From Mucilaginibacter celer (GTDB lineage Bacteria > Bacteroidota > Bacteroidia > Sphingobacteriales > Sphingobacteriaceae), in assembly GCF_003576455.2 (NCBI RefSeq), contig NZ_CP032869.1:4464001-4528000 (forward strand): DNA of 64,000 nt, read 5' to 3'. Of the stretch, positions 8,320 through 16,920 are shown in pieces (the first letter of the stretch is position 1; the number at the start of each line of letters is the position of its first letter). The notes beneath the pieces were generated by a model. The model was not told where the DNA came from. It saw only the letters and a list, made by a program, of their open reading frames with translations, and did no database searches. Position numbers and translations under genes: made by a program.

Positions 8320-9147
8320 CTATTTTTTAAATAATGAATTATAATCAACTTTTTCAAACACTTCCAGTTTTCCGCCTATGGTGGCATCTTTTATAACCCG
8401 GCCGTGCTTTTCAAAAGTTTCCCTGGCCATGCGGTAAGCCAGTTCTTCGCCTTTGTAATCAGGAATACGCCAGGCCATGCCTTTTTTGTAGTAGCCCTGC
8501 ACAAAGTGATTCTTCTCGTCGCCTGTTGAGTATACCAGTGCGCCCGGCGTACCTTTTTGCTCGTAGTTATGATCTTTACCTACCAGGTAAACCTCGTCAA
8601 AACCCATGTAAAACGCAAGCTGCATGCAAACGGCAGTTACACTATGGCCTCCCCAGGTGGTTTTGGTTACATCGGTAGAAAACTGTGGCTTATAATCGCT
8701 GCGGATAAAGGCCAGGTTATCTTTTTTTGTGAACAGGCTGCGGGCATTCCAGTTAAAAAACTTGGGCAGATGCTCCAGTGCATCCAGGTCATCGCGAAAC
8801 TGTTTAAGCTGGATAGCAATGTCCTGCACAACAATATACGTTGGCATAAAACCCATATCGCCGGCATTTAAGTACATGCGGTTCATGGCGATAGTTTTTT
8901 CGTCCTTTAGCTTGGACAAATCGGTTTGCTTCAAACTTGGCCCGTTGGCAACAATAAAACAACGTTCCCCTTTATGGATATTGTGGAACTTAGCCAGCAT
9001 GGTTTTGTTTTGCTTCGCGAACGACGAGTTGGTATGCCAGGCTATAAAATGAGGAATATCTTTTAACCGCACTTTTATCGCATTACTGATCCTTTCGAAC
9101 GAAAGTTCCTTAAGCGACATATCTTTAAGATACTTTAATCTACTCAT
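8320..9147 (-). CDS. DUF115/GT42-like putative glycosyltransferase B
   Basis: This 275-residue protein is a shorter and more diverged member of the same family as its neighbour. It has GERCFIVANGPSLKQTDL, TIAMNRMYL, GGHSVTAVCMQLAFYMGFDEVYLVGKDHNY and the KNHFVQGYYKKG block that should hold the catalytic His. There is no signal peptide or membrane segment. It starts 1 base before the stop of the aldolase gene, so translation is probably coupled. The likely role is transfer of a CMP-ulosonate-type residue to the repeat unit, by inference from family and context only. Confidence 0.68.
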   Translation of the reverse strand: MSRLKYLKDMSLKELSFERISNAIKVRLKDIPHFIAWHTNSSFAKQNKTMLAKFHNIHKGERCFIVANGPSLKQTDLSKLKDEKTIAMNRMYLNAGDMGFMPTYIVVQDIAIQLKQFRDDLDALEHLPKFFNWNARSLFTKKDNLAFIRSDYKPQFSTDVTKTTWGGHSVTAVCMQLAFYMGFDEVYLVGKDHNYEQKGTPGALVYSTGDEKNHFVQGYYKKGMAWRIPDYKGEELAYRMARETFEKHGRVIKDATIGGKLEVFEKVDYNSLFKK

Positions 9148-9148
9148 A

Positions 9149-9916
9149 TTATTTACTGTTTAATTTTTGCATTTGCGCATGTGCCGTTCGGCCCATAAAC
9201 AAATAATCGGTGCTGAAAGCTATAAAGTTGTAACCGGCATCCTGTTTTGCTTTTACCAACTCAAAATCAGGCTCGATAACGTGGTAGCCCATCGAAGCAT
9301 TTTTGCGTTCGCAAATCTCTTCAACTTTTTTCAGGGCTTCGATCACCACGGGTTCATTGTACTGACCGGGGATACCTAATGATCCTGAAAGATCATACGG
9401 ACCAATAAAGGTGCCATCAATACCCGGCGTATCAATAATGGCTTCGAGGTTGTTTACACCGTCGATATGCTCGATCTGGGCAATTACCACCTGGTAATCG
9501 TTAACCCATTTTTTGTACTCTTCAAAACCAAAGCCATAGCGCTGTGCACGGTTAAGGCCTACACCCCGTTTACCAACCGGCGGGTATTTGCAATAATTAA
9601 CGGCCTGGGCAGCTTCTTCGGCTGTACAGGTCATGGGTACTATGATACCATCGGCACCGGCATCCAGAACCCGTTTAATTACTACTTCCTCGTTTTTTGA
9701 TACCCTTACCAGGGCAGCCATACCGCGGGCCTGGATGAAGCCGATAAGCACCTGTGCTTCGTTTAAATCGATCACAGTATGCTCAAGGTCGATACATAGC
9801 CAATCAAAACCAGCCTCGGCCAGGGTATCAATAACAGCCTGGTTGGGGATGGTGATCCATGAGCCAACGGTGTTTTCTTTATTTTTAAGCTTTTGCTTTA
9901 GTGTTGTGTTTTGCAT
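9149..9916 (-). CDS. HpcH/HpaI-family aldolase
   Basis: Family members are metal-dependent class II aldolases that add pyruvate to an aldehyde, giving 2-keto-3-deoxy acids, or run the reverse. The 255 residues show GSWITIPNQAVIDTLAEAGFDWLCIDLEHT with the catalytic His, the Arg in ALVRVSKNE, AQIEHIDGVNN and FIGPYDLSGSLG with the metal-binding Glu and Asp. All key residues are present. Its position directly after a CMP-sugar synthetase and a cyclase-family hydrolase, inside a polysaccharide operon, argues against aromatic degradation. I infer that it builds or trims an ulosonic acid. The substrate is unknown. Confidence 0.85.
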   Translation of the reverse strand: MQNTTLKQKLKNKENTVGSWITIPNQAVIDTLAEAGFDWLCIDLEHTVIDLNEAQVLIGFIQARGMAALVRVSKNEEVVIKRVLDAGADGIIVPMTCTAEEAAQAVNYCKYPPVGKRGVGLNRAQRYGFGFEEYKKWVNDYQVVIAQIEHIDGVNNLEAIIDTPGIDGTFIGPYDLSGSLGIPGQYNEPVVIEALKKVEEICERKNASMGYHVIEPDFELVKAKQDAGYNFIAFSTDYLFMGRTAHAQMQKLNSK

Positions 9917-9929
9917 AGTTTAAGTAAAA

Positions 9930-10607
9930 TTATTCAACATCGGCAAATACGGTTACCGCTCCGCCGTTTCCGTCTTCAACAAACATAGGTGCAACCACAA
10001 CCGATTTGATAGCCGAGTTTACCGCAGCAAGTGCCATATCCTCAATAACCAGTATTGGCTGCTTAGGCTCATCCGGGCAAAGAAATGCCCTGTGGCTAAT
10101 GCGGCCTTCCGGACGGAAATTCCATGAAGTTAACGATATAAAATCAAACCCCACGCAACGCAGGTAAGGGAAATGGCTCCTGAAGTAATCGGCCAGCTCT
10201 GCAGCAAGGCCGGGACTGTCGTTCCAGTATTTATCAATTGCCCTGTATCCTTCGTAACCGGTGCGGATAAACAACAGTTCAACATCGTGAGGCACCTGCG
10301 CTTCAACCTTTTTAAAATCGTCTATCGAAATTAAAATGCCGCTGGTACAGGTAATATCAACCAGTTTTACCTTATCGTAAAAAAAATCATTAACCGGAAA
10401 CTCGTGCGTTTTTTTGCCGGTTGCCGAAAAATGCCGCGGCGAATCGATATGTGTGCCGATGTGGTTATTAGAAAAAATCCAGCATGATGAATTGGCTGTT
10501 TCTCCTTTTAATATCGACGAATTATCGCGGATAAAAATCCTGTCGCGGTTGCCATATGCCGGCGTTGATTGCGAGATGAGGTGTGATAAGTTGATGTTAT
10601 TGCGCAT
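9930..10607 (-). CDS. Cyclase-family metal-dependent hydrolase (kynurenine formamidase-like)
   Basis: The 225-residue protein carries the family signature HIGTHIDSPRHF near residue 51, where His and Asp bind metal, followed by VKLVDITC and GFDFISLTSW. Pfam Cyclase members hydrolyse amides or lactones such as N-formylkynurenine. The start overlaps the end of the CMP-sugar synthetase by 11 bases and the aldolase follows after 13 bases, so these three are tightly coupled. A kynurenine role is unlikely, as no tryptophan catabolism is present. An N-formyl or lactone group on the ulosonic acid precursor is a plausible target, but this is a guess. Confidence 0.75.
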   Translation of the reverse strand: MRNNINLSHLISQSTPAYGNRDRIFIRDNSSILKGETANSSCWIFSNNHIGTHIDSPRHFSATGKKTHEFPVNDFFYDKVKLVDITCTSGILISIDDFKKVEAQVPHDVELLFIRTGYEGYRAIDKYWNDSPGLAAELADYFRSHFPYLRCVGFDFISLTSWNFRPEGRISHRAFLCPDEPKQPILVIEDMALAAVNSAIKSVVVAPMFVEDGNGGAVTVFADVE

Positions 10608-11277
10608 TCTTTAGTTTTCTTTGAAGCAGGAATTCGGCCCAGTAAAAATCTTCCATATCATCAATATCGGCAGCTTCAAGCCTGTCGATAGGGTACATCA
10701 ACGCGTTAGAGCCCAGGCGGGTTTGCGTACGCTCGTTAGTTTCGCGCGAGAAGATGTAGAAGCATGAGTTTTCCAAAAATATCGGCGGCAAATCCTGTGT
10801 ACGGGTTAATACCGCAGGATCATGGTTTACGCCAGTACCATCAGCCCAGTAAAAACGTTGTTTGGTTTCGGTTACCGAAAACAATGCATCATGTTCTTTT
10901 TGAGCAAAAAAAGTTTCGATAGCGGCATCAATCGTTTCGGTGGTAAGCAGCGGGTTGGTGCTGTGTGTTTGCAAAAACCAATCGCCTTCGGTTTGCGAAA
11001 GATCGTAAGCGATGAGCGGCTGGATGGTTACCATATCGCCAAGCAAAAAGTCGGGGCGTTGCAGCAGCCTGATTTTATCAAAGTTTGATGAAGCGCTTTC
11101 GGCAATCTCATCATCATCGGTATTAACAATAATATCGGTAATGTATTTACTGTTGCTCAACGCTTCCATTACCCAATGGAAACAAGGTTTACCAACCAAT
11201 GGCCGGATGTTTTTGTGGGGCACACGCTCAGAGTGGCCCTTCATCGGTACTAACGCTTTAATGCCAGGAATGCTCAT
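10597..11277 (-). CDS. CMP-sugar (acylneuraminate-type) cytidylyltransferase
   Basis: The 226-residue protein belongs to the NeuA/KdsB family (CTP_transf_3), which activates 2-keto-3-deoxy sugar acids with CTP. It has IKALVPMKGHSERVPHKNIRPLVGKP at the N-terminus (a variant of the GSKGIPxKN motif), IIVNTDDDEIAE, WFLQTHSTNPLL and a C-terminal DRLEAADIDDMEDFYWAE typical of NeuA-like proteins. It lies next to the aldolase, the YhcH-like protein and the DUF115 transferases. No NeuB, NeuC or KdsA synthase occurs in the window. It is called CMP-ulosonate synthetase by family; the sugar is unknown. Confidence 0.85.
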   Translation of the reverse strand: MSIPGIKALVPMKGHSERVPHKNIRPLVGKPCFHWVMEALSNSKYITDIIVNTDDDEIAESASSNFDKIRLLQRPDFLLGDMVTIQPLIAYDLSQTEGDWFLQTHSTNPLLTTETIDAAIETFFAQKEHDALFSVTETKQRFYWADGTGVNHDPAVLTRTQDLPPIFLENSCFYIFSRETNERTQTRLGSNALMYPIDRLEAADIDDMEDFYWAEFLLQRKLKNAQ

Positions 11278-11280
11278 ATA

Positions 11281-11730
11281 TTATACTTTTACTTTTATTA
11301 CAATTTTTTTGATGTAGCCCGGTTCTTTAGCACAATAAACGGGTGCATGAGCATCTTCAGGAAAAAAAACGGCGAAAATATCATTGCCTATCACCACTTC
11401 GCCCTGGGGCTCAATCATGCTGTAAAAAGTGGCGTCTTTTTGTTCATTATATTCGGTATGCGGTGTAAGCCTTTTAAGGTTTGACCACGGAATGCGCTCC
11501 TGGTTTTTGATGCAGTATTGCACATCAATAACATGGCGGTGTGCTTCGTAACCAAAATCATTTTTTATCTGGGTTTCATATTCCATAACTACAGCCTTTG
11601 CCTTTTCGGTAAGCGGGTACTCGCCCAATGCAATTTCAGGGTCGGCATTTTTTATAAATACCAGGCCGGCATAAATATCCGGGTTTATAGCTTCGTAAAA
11701 CTCAATATTGGTAAGTGAGTCGATGATCAT
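11281..11730 (-). CDS. YhcH/YjgK/YiaL family protein (sugar-acid anomerase-like)
   Basis: The 149-residue cupin-like protein shows EAHRHVIDVQYCI and a distal FFPEDAHAPVYC, the metal-binding His/Asp/Glu motifs of the YhcH family. In E. coli, YhcH (NanQ) is linked to sialic acid use and acts as an anomerase. Here the gene lies 3 bases upstream of a CMP-sugar synthetase gene, so it may present the correct anomer of an ulosonic acid for activation. That role is inference. No sialic acid catabolic genes (nanA, nanE, nanK) are in the window. Confidence 0.82.
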   Translation of the reverse strand: MIIDSLTNIEFYEAINPDIYAGLVFIKNADPEIALGEYPLTEKAKAVVMEYETQIKNDFGYEAHRHVIDVQYCIKNQERIPWSNLKRLTPHTEYNEQKDATFYSMIEPQGEVVIGNDIFAVFFPEDAHAPVYCAKEPGYIKKIVIKVKV

Positions 11731-11744
11731 ATCTCTTGTTTAAT

Positions 11745-12494
11745 TTAGATTTTTCCGTTTGATGCAAATACATTTAAATACAGCGGTCCTTTGCCTTCGG
11801 GTGCTGTGAATGTACCACCGGCAGCCACTAAAATAGCCAAACCTGCGGCCACATCCCAAACAGCAATATTATTTTCGGTATAAGCCTCAATGCTTCCTTT
11901 AGCTACGTGAATTAATGACATAGCTGCCGAACCAAATAACCTTACCTTTTTGTACTCCTGCACGTTGCTTACAAAGGTGTTGATATTGCTTTGATCAAAA
12001 CTGGAGTAAACCGGGAAACCGGTTGATAAAATACTGTTCTTTTTATTATCGATATTGCTTACACTTATTTTTTTACCGTTAAGGTATGCGCCGTCGCCAA
12101 CTAAACCGGTATACAAGCGCTCATGTAAAAAATCATAAACCACGCCCAATACCGGCTCATTATCTTTCCATAAACCGATAGATACTGCGTAAATATCAAT
12201 ATCGCGCGAGTAGTTTAAACTGCCATCCAGGGGGTCAACAATCCAGCGGTAGCCATCGGCGTTGTCATTCTTAACAAGGCCCGATTCTTCGCTCAGGATA
12301 TTAAAAGGCGAGCCTTCGCTCAAAATCCTCACAATCAGTTTTTCCGATTCAACATCGGCTTCAAGTTTGATATCCTTATCAATGCTGCTGTTTATCTTTA
12401 CTTCAGCATCATCGGTTTTTAAAAGCATTTTACCGGCTTCTTTTGCTGCGTAAACGGCAAGCTCAAGCTGGCCGGCTAAGTTTAAAGTATCCAT
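11745..12494 (-). CDS. Inositol-monophosphatase-family phosphatase
   Basis: The 249-residue protein has the three metal-site blocks of the IMPase/FBPase superfamily: LSEESG near residue 66, WIVDPLDGSLNYSRDI near residue 82, and WDVAAGLAILVAAGG close to the C-terminus. The fold acts on sugar phosphates, inositol phosphate or 3',5'-bisphosphate nucleotides. The DGSLNY motif is nearer to SuhB-type sugar phosphatases than to CysQ. Sitting between an acyltransferase and the YhcH-like gene, it may dephosphorylate the precursor sugar before the aldolase step. The substrate is not known. Confidence 0.82.
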   Translation of the reverse strand: MDTLNLAGQLELAVYAAKEAGKMLLKTDDAEVKINSSIDKDIKLEADVESEKLIVRILSEGSPFNILSEESGLVKNDNADGYRWIVDPLDGSLNYSRDIDIYAVSIGLWKDNEPVLGVVYDFLHERLYTGLVGDGAYLNGKKISVSNIDNKKNSILSTGFPVYSSFDQSNINTFVSNVQEYKKVRLFGSAAMSLIHVAKGSIEAYTENNIAVWDVAAGLAILVAAGGTFTAPEGKGPLYLNVFASNGKI

Positions 12495-12503
12495 TTATAA
12501 TAA

Positions 12504-13643
12504 TTATTTTGAAACTGAAACTGGTTCAGCTTTAGTTTTTGCTTTACTTGCCCCGGCTAAAAAAGGCAGGTATTTATCAATCAGGTACATTACCGGTAAC
12601 GATAAAACAACAATTAAGGTAGTGAGTACCGCCGCCTGCATAAAATTAAGCTTTGCAGGTAATGCAAAATGGCCCGCCTTTAAAATTGCTATCGAAATAC
12701 TTTTAAGTATACTTTGAATACACATTAAAACAAGTGTATTGGCCGATATAAACAGGATAAGCCTGTTAGGCCATTTTTCAAATAAAAAGCAAAGCGTAAA
12801 AATCATAAAGGTGCCGACAAGCCCCCCGGCAAAATATAAAAACACATTATTGCCCCAGGTAGCCGTGTTTACATCGGGACTGCCGTTGTATTTACCTACC
12901 AGTATGGTAGCAGCAGTTAGCACAATAAAACATGCCAGGTTAAGCACATTGTTTTTAAACCATGTTTTAATAATACCGGCCGATTTAATAACTACACCCA
13001 GGTAAAAGAAAGGCAAAGCCACCAACGCGCTATCTATCGAAAACCAGATGTGATAACCATTGGTTCTCAGCAACCATACAAGTACAAAGAGCACCAGCAC
13101 GCCAACACCAATGGTTACTTTATTATCTTTTGCGATACCCTCTAAAGCAGAATAAATCACTTTCACAAAAAACAAAGCCATCAAAAACCACAGGGGGTGA
13201 TTGATACTGATGGAAAAATCGGTTTCGTAACCTACCCCTATTAACATACCCAGCATAGGTTTAATAACGCCGGCCTGCGCAAACGAGCCCGGAAACTGAT
13301 TTTTATGTTTTGAGTAAATAACTACAAACCAGTACGCGTAGCTGATGATATAAAAGTATACATAAGGCAAAAGCAACCTTTTAACATCCTTGCCTACAGC
13401 CAACCCAAAGGTATCCTTACGTTTATACAAGTACCCGGATATCAGGAAAAACAAAGGCATGATAAAAGTATAAATAAAGTTAAGCGCCAATGCGTTTGCC
13501 AACGCCATGTGCGCCACTATTACTGATACAATGCCAATTGATTTGGCGTAATCAATCCATACCTCGCGGTCTTTTTTTCCCTTCAGAACGCCGGCGGTTG
13601 CATTCGCCCCTGTTCCGGTTTGTAAAGTAAGTGGTTGATCCAT
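12504..13643 (-). CDS. Acyltransferase 3 family membrane protein
   Basis: The 379-residue protein has about ten hydrophobic segments. The N-terminal block REVWIDYAKSIGIVSVIVAHM includes the His typical of OafA/WecH-type acyltransferases, and FFLISGYLYKRK follows. Such proteins O-acetylate or otherwise acylate surface polysaccharides, taking the acyl group across the membrane. It is preceded by the GH10 gene (81-base gap) and followed by the phosphatase gene (9 bases). It probably decorates the polymer made by this operon. The acyl group and target sugar cannot be told. Confidence 0.85.
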   Translation of the reverse strand: MDQPLTLQTGTGANATAGVLKGKKDREVWIDYAKSIGIVSVIVAHMALANALALNFIYTFIMPLFFLISGYLYKRKDTFGLAVGKDVKRLLLPYVYFYIISYAYWFVVIYSKHKNQFPGSFAQAGVIKPMLGMLIGVGYETDFSISINHPLWFLMALFFVKVIYSALEGIAKDNKVTIGVGVLVLFVLVWLLRTNGYHIWFSIDSALVALPFFYLGVVIKSAGIIKTWFKNNVLNLACFIVLTAATILVGKYNGSPDVNTATWGNNVFLYFAGGLVGTFMIFTLCFLFEKWPNRLILFISANTLVLMCIQSILKSISIAILKAGHFALPAKLNFMQAAVLTTLIVVLSLPVMYLIDKYLPFLAGASKAKTKAEPVSVSK

Positions 13644-13724
13644 TTATTTAATAGTGATATCTAAAAGTAGGTTCGATATAAATTCAGTTTAAGTGTATTT
13701 TAATTACTATTCAACATTAAAAAG

Positions 13725-15107
13725 TTAGTTACCCGCGCTATATTCCCTGCATTCGTCAACCATGGCTTTTAAGGATAGCTTAGGCTTCATGTTATCATCA
13801 AGTATGTGGGGGTAAAACGGTTCCTTCCAGTGGCCGGCCGTCCACGAGCTGGCATCCCAGGCACCCCAGGTTGTAAAACCGGTACAGTTTCTGGCATGCA
13901 GCGCGGCATATAAAAAAGTATGGTAAACTTCTGCCTGTTGCATAAAATCGGCTTTTTGCGGCGATGCTATGGCCAGCTGCGTTGCGGGGGTAAAATTGTT
14001 TACGCGCTGAGCGCCTTTAGCCATAATTACATCAAACTCGGTTATCTGGGTTTCCATGCCCAAATCGGCAATACGGTTCATGATCCCTATCAGCGATGAG
14101 GTGGTATATTTATCCTTATCATACAAGCGTACGTGGGCCTGCATGCCGACACCGTCAATAGGTGTACCTTTTTGCTTAAGGTATTTAACCAACTGAAAAG
14201 CCCGCTCAGATTTTGGGTGCGAGGTCATTTCAATACCGGCTTCATTCAGGTACAATTTAGCCGAAGGATCGGCCTCGTGCGCCCATTGAAAGGCCAGTTG
14301 GATATAATCGGTAGGATCATCAGAGCCAGGTTTGTGGATTGATGTCCAGATATTTTTTTCAACTCCATGATCCAGGCATATATTAGGATCAGTTCTGAGG
14401 CCGCCATTACAGGTTGGCTCATTAACAACATTCCAGATGGTAACCCTGCCCGGGTATTTATCTCTGAAGTGCTTTACAATAGTTTGAATATGGTTTTTAA
14501 GAATATCTTTTAACTGATCGGGTGTAAAATTTCCTTTTACAAGCCAATCGGGTAGCGGATCGCCCATTACAAGCGCGTGCCCTTTTACTTTTGCACCATC
14601 TGCCATGGCAAACTCAACAGATTTATCCGAGGCATCAAAGTTAAACACACCCTGTTTAACCTCGGTAGTACGGTACGAAACCGAAATAGTATAAAAGTTA
14701 AAATATTTTGATATAACGCTCAGAAAATTTTTCGGTCTTGGCGGGCGCAGCTGGATATCAGCCGGGCTTATGGCTGTGCCAAAATAAATCCCTTTTTTAA
14801 GCAGGGTACTTTTTAAAAAACGGATATCATTATCTGTAACCAGCGTGTTTTGATCGGTGTCGGCCTGTTTGGGTGATATGGCCTTCGGTTGTTTAAAACG
14901 ATAGGAAGCAGGTTTTACAGGCAAACTCTCGTCATTAACCTGCGCTTTAGCCTGCGGGCTGGTATCGCTATCTGCATTTGCCCGGGCCGGCAAATCGCGG
15001 GTATCAACAAAAACATCTTTTTCGGGCTTGCTTTTTAAAACCAACCACGATGCAAGCGCTGTAACAACAACACCCGCTATAATCAAAAAGAATTTTAAAT
15101 TTTTCAT
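13725..15107 (-). CDS. Membrane-anchored GH10 endo-beta-1,4-xylanase-like glycosidase
   Basis: The 460-residue protein starts with one membrane segment (residues about 5-22) and a roughly 85-residue low-complexity linker, then a GH10 barrel. WNVVNEP near residue 230 carries the acid/base Glu and QITEFDV near residue 355 the nucleophile Glu. HALVMGDPLPDWL and LNEAGIE match other GH10 blocks. Known GH10 enzymes cleave xylan-type backbones. In the middle of a polysaccharide synthesis operon a periplasmic, anchored hydrolase more likely trims, releases or edits the polymer. It follows a GC-rich hairpin (15197-15241), so its expression may differ from the upstream genes. Confidence 0.85.
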   Translation of the reverse strand: MKNLKFFLIIAGVVVTALASWLVLKSKPEKDVFVDTRDLPARANADSDTSPQAKAQVNDESLPVKPASYRFKQPKAISPKQADTDQNTLVTDNDIRFLKSTLLKKGIYFGTAISPADIQLRPPRPKNFLSVISKYFNFYTISVSYRTTEVKQGVFNFDASDKSVEFAMADGAKVKGHALVMGDPLPDWLVKGNFTPDQLKDILKNHIQTIVKHFRDKYPGRVTIWNVVNEPTCNGGLRTDPNICLDHGVEKNIWTSIHKPGSDDPTDYIQLAFQWAHEADPSAKLYLNEAGIEMTSHPKSERAFQLVKYLKQKGTPIDGVGMQAHVRLYDKDKYTTSSLIGIMNRIADLGMETQITEFDVIMAKGAQRVNNFTPATQLAIASPQKADFMQQAEVYHTFLYAALHARNCTGFTTWGAWDASSWTAGHWKEPFYPHILDDNMKPKLSLKAMVDECREYSAGN

Positions 15108-15196
15108 AATGGCATTTTTATTCAGTTAATGAAAACAGATATATTTCTTTACGGTTTTGCATATCTTTTATTACGCCGATGTAAAATTTAAAACAG

Positions 15197-15241
15197 ATCT
15201 GCCCGGCCACCTGTAGTACATTGTACCGAGGCCGGGCAGAT
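15197..15241 (-). terminator. Internal hairpin between SIS and GH10 genes
   Basis: A perfect 12-bp stem (ATCTGCCCGGCC at 15197-15208 and its complement at 15230-15241) closes a 21-base loop. It lies 8 bases after the SIS gene stop on the minus strand and is followed by a modest T-rich stretch (CTGTTTTAAATTT). It could be a partial terminator or an mRNA-processing or stability element that sets different levels for the two halves of the operon. Confidence 0.6.
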
Positions 15242-15249
15242 AAAAAATA

Positions 15250-15849
15250 CTATGTTAAAGCAAGGAACTCCTCGTCGGTTGCAAGGTAGTTAACAATGAT
15301 ATGGTTTAATATCATGTGCACGTCTTCAATCGGCCCGTAATCGCCTTTAGGGTTTGGCGTGTAAAGAGGTACTGTTGAAATCTCGTTTAATTTACCACCA
15401 AGGAAACCAACAAAAGCAATGGTTTTACCACCAAGCTCGTTAGCAAACTCTGCAGCTTTAACCAGGTTTGGCGAGTTACCGCTTGCTGAGATAGCGATTA
15501 AAACGTCGCCCGCTACAAACTGGCCGCGCATTTGCTCAACAAATACATCGTCAAAATTATTGTCGTTGCCAATTGCTGTAATCATAGGCACGTTATCGGT
15601 AAGCGCAATTATTTTTGGGCGGAACTTTGAAAAATAACGCACAAAAAACCTGAAATCAGCCTGCATGTGTGACGCAGTTGCTGCGCTGCCACCGTTACCT
15701 ACCACGTAAATGGTGTTGCCGCTTTTAAAAGCTTCGATAAAGGTGGTTATAACCTGGCCTAATTTTTCAGGATCAATTTTGTTTAATATATCGGTTAAAC
15801 GACCGACATAGTCTTGTAAATAATTTTTGGCTAACTCAGTTCTTTCCAT
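15250..15849 (-). CDS. SIS-domain sugar isomerase (GmhA-like)
   Basis: The 199-residue SIS protein has YVVGNGGSAATASHMQADF near residue 49, close to the GmhA signature, plus ISASGNSPNLVKAAEFA and a C-terminal EDVHMILNHIIVNYL. GmhA isomerises sedoheptulose 7-phosphate to D-glycero-D-manno-heptose 7-phosphate. Without hldE or gmhB nearby, a heptose role is not established. In this operon it may supply an aldose phosphate that becomes the aldehyde for the aldolase at 9149. It is followed by the hairpin at 15197-15241. Confidence 0.82.
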   Translation of the reverse strand: MERTELAKNYLQDYVGRLTDILNKIDPEKLGQVITTFIEAFKSGNTIYVVGNGGSAATASHMQADFRFFVRYFSKFRPKIIALTDNVPMITAIGNDNNFDDVFVEQMRGQFVAGDVLIAISASGNSPNLVKAAEFANELGGKTIAFVGFLGGKLNEISTVPLYTPNPKGDYGPIEDVHMILNHIIVNYLATDEEFLALT

Positions 15850-15887
15850 TAGAAGTAGTGTTTTGGGGTGATTAATTAATATTTTGA

Positions 15888-16880
15888 TTAAAATTCTTTT
15901 TGCTCGTAAACCTTGTCAATGATAGTCATCAGTTTAAAGGCATCGTCTGAACTACCGTAAACAACCGGGCATTTTTCGTCAACGCATTTAAAGAAATGGT
16001 CAACTTCGTAACGCCAGCTATTGTTGTTCATATATTTGGTAATAACCTCATCCTGCCAGGTTGCAGCCGGAGCGGTCGACCTGTTTTTAGCTATAGAAAG
16101 CGTTTCTTCGCCGTATGACATGGTAGAAGTGATCAGGCCATTCAGTACCATATAGCCTTTTTCAAGGAAGATCTCTAACGAGAACAGGTGGCGCCATTGC
16201 GACATGGTTGAGTGCAGGGAAGCTACTTTGCCGGTTGCCGATTCTTTAAGAATAACAAAGGCGTTATCTTCCACATCCATGTGCCAGTACAGGTTTGAAA
16301 CCTCGGCTTTTACCACATCAAAATCGCCCGAAAGGAACAGGAATAAATCAAGCATGTGAATGCCCTGGTCCATCAGGATGCCACCGCCTGCAAGTTCTTT
16401 TTTTGCACGCCATTGGTTAAAATAATCTTTGGTAACGCTTTTACCGTAACGGCCGCGCAGCCAAAGTACTTTACCATACTCGCCGCTGTCAATAAGCCTT
16501 TTCATGTGTAAAACGCTATCGTGGTGGCGGTGGTTAAAACCGTACATCAATGTTTTGCCGCTTTTTGCTTCGGCTTCTTTTATTTCGATAATATCGGCAG
16601 CTGTAAATGCAGGTGGCTTTTCGCAAAAAACGTGTTTACCGGCATTTAAACCACGAATGGTAAGTTCTTTGTTTAAAAAGTTGGGGGTACAAACGATAAG
16701 TACATCAATCTCCGGGTTATTGATGATATCGTCATGGCTAACGTTTGGTATGCCATCTACCTCAGCACCAACATTAGGCTCAGATATGGCTACAACTTCT
16801 CCTTTTTTTAACTCTTGTATAGCAGTACGGCGGGTTTTACCCATTACACCATACCCGATTATACCAATTTTATGACTCAT
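15888..16880 (-). CDS. Gfo/Idh/MocA-family oxidoreductase
   Basis: The 330-residue protein has an N-terminal Rossmann motif (IGIIGYGVMGKTRRTAIQ), the family motif HVFCEKPPAFTAADI near residue 84 (EKP carries the catalytic Lys) and a C-terminal alpha/beta domain with GGGILMDQGIHMLDLFLFL. Members oxidise or reduce sugars using NAD(P), often in nucleotide-sugar or ulosonic acid pathways such as WlbA. The gene lies 38 bases upstream of the SIS gene and 40 bases after the hexapeptide acyltransferase. The substrate is unknown. Confidence 0.87.
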   Translation of the reverse strand: MSHKIGIIGYGVMGKTRRTAIQELKKGEVVAISEPNVGAEVDGIPNVSHDDIINNPEIDVLIVCTPNFLNKELTIRGLNAGKHVFCEKPPAFTAADIIEIKEAEAKSGKTLMYGFNHRHHDSVLHMKRLIDSGEYGKVLWLRGRYGKSVTKDYFNQWRAKKELAGGGILMDQGIHMLDLFLFLSGDFDVVKAEVSNLYWHMDVEDNAFVILKESATGKVASLHSTMSQWRHLFSLEIFLEKGYMVLNGLITSTMSYGEETLSIAKNRSTAPAATWQDEVITKYMNNNSWRYEVDHFFKCVDEKCPVVYGSSDDAFKLMTIIDKVYEQKEF

Positions 16881-16920
16881 AGGATTTGTGCTTTTAAAGG
16901 GGGATTTTAATGCTTATTTG

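Noticed and set aside
11745..12494. IMPase-family protein as CysQ linked to the cysDN genes
   Set aside because: The DPLDGSLNY motif is nearer to SuhB-like phosphatases and the gene is embedded in the sugar operon 9 kb from cysN.
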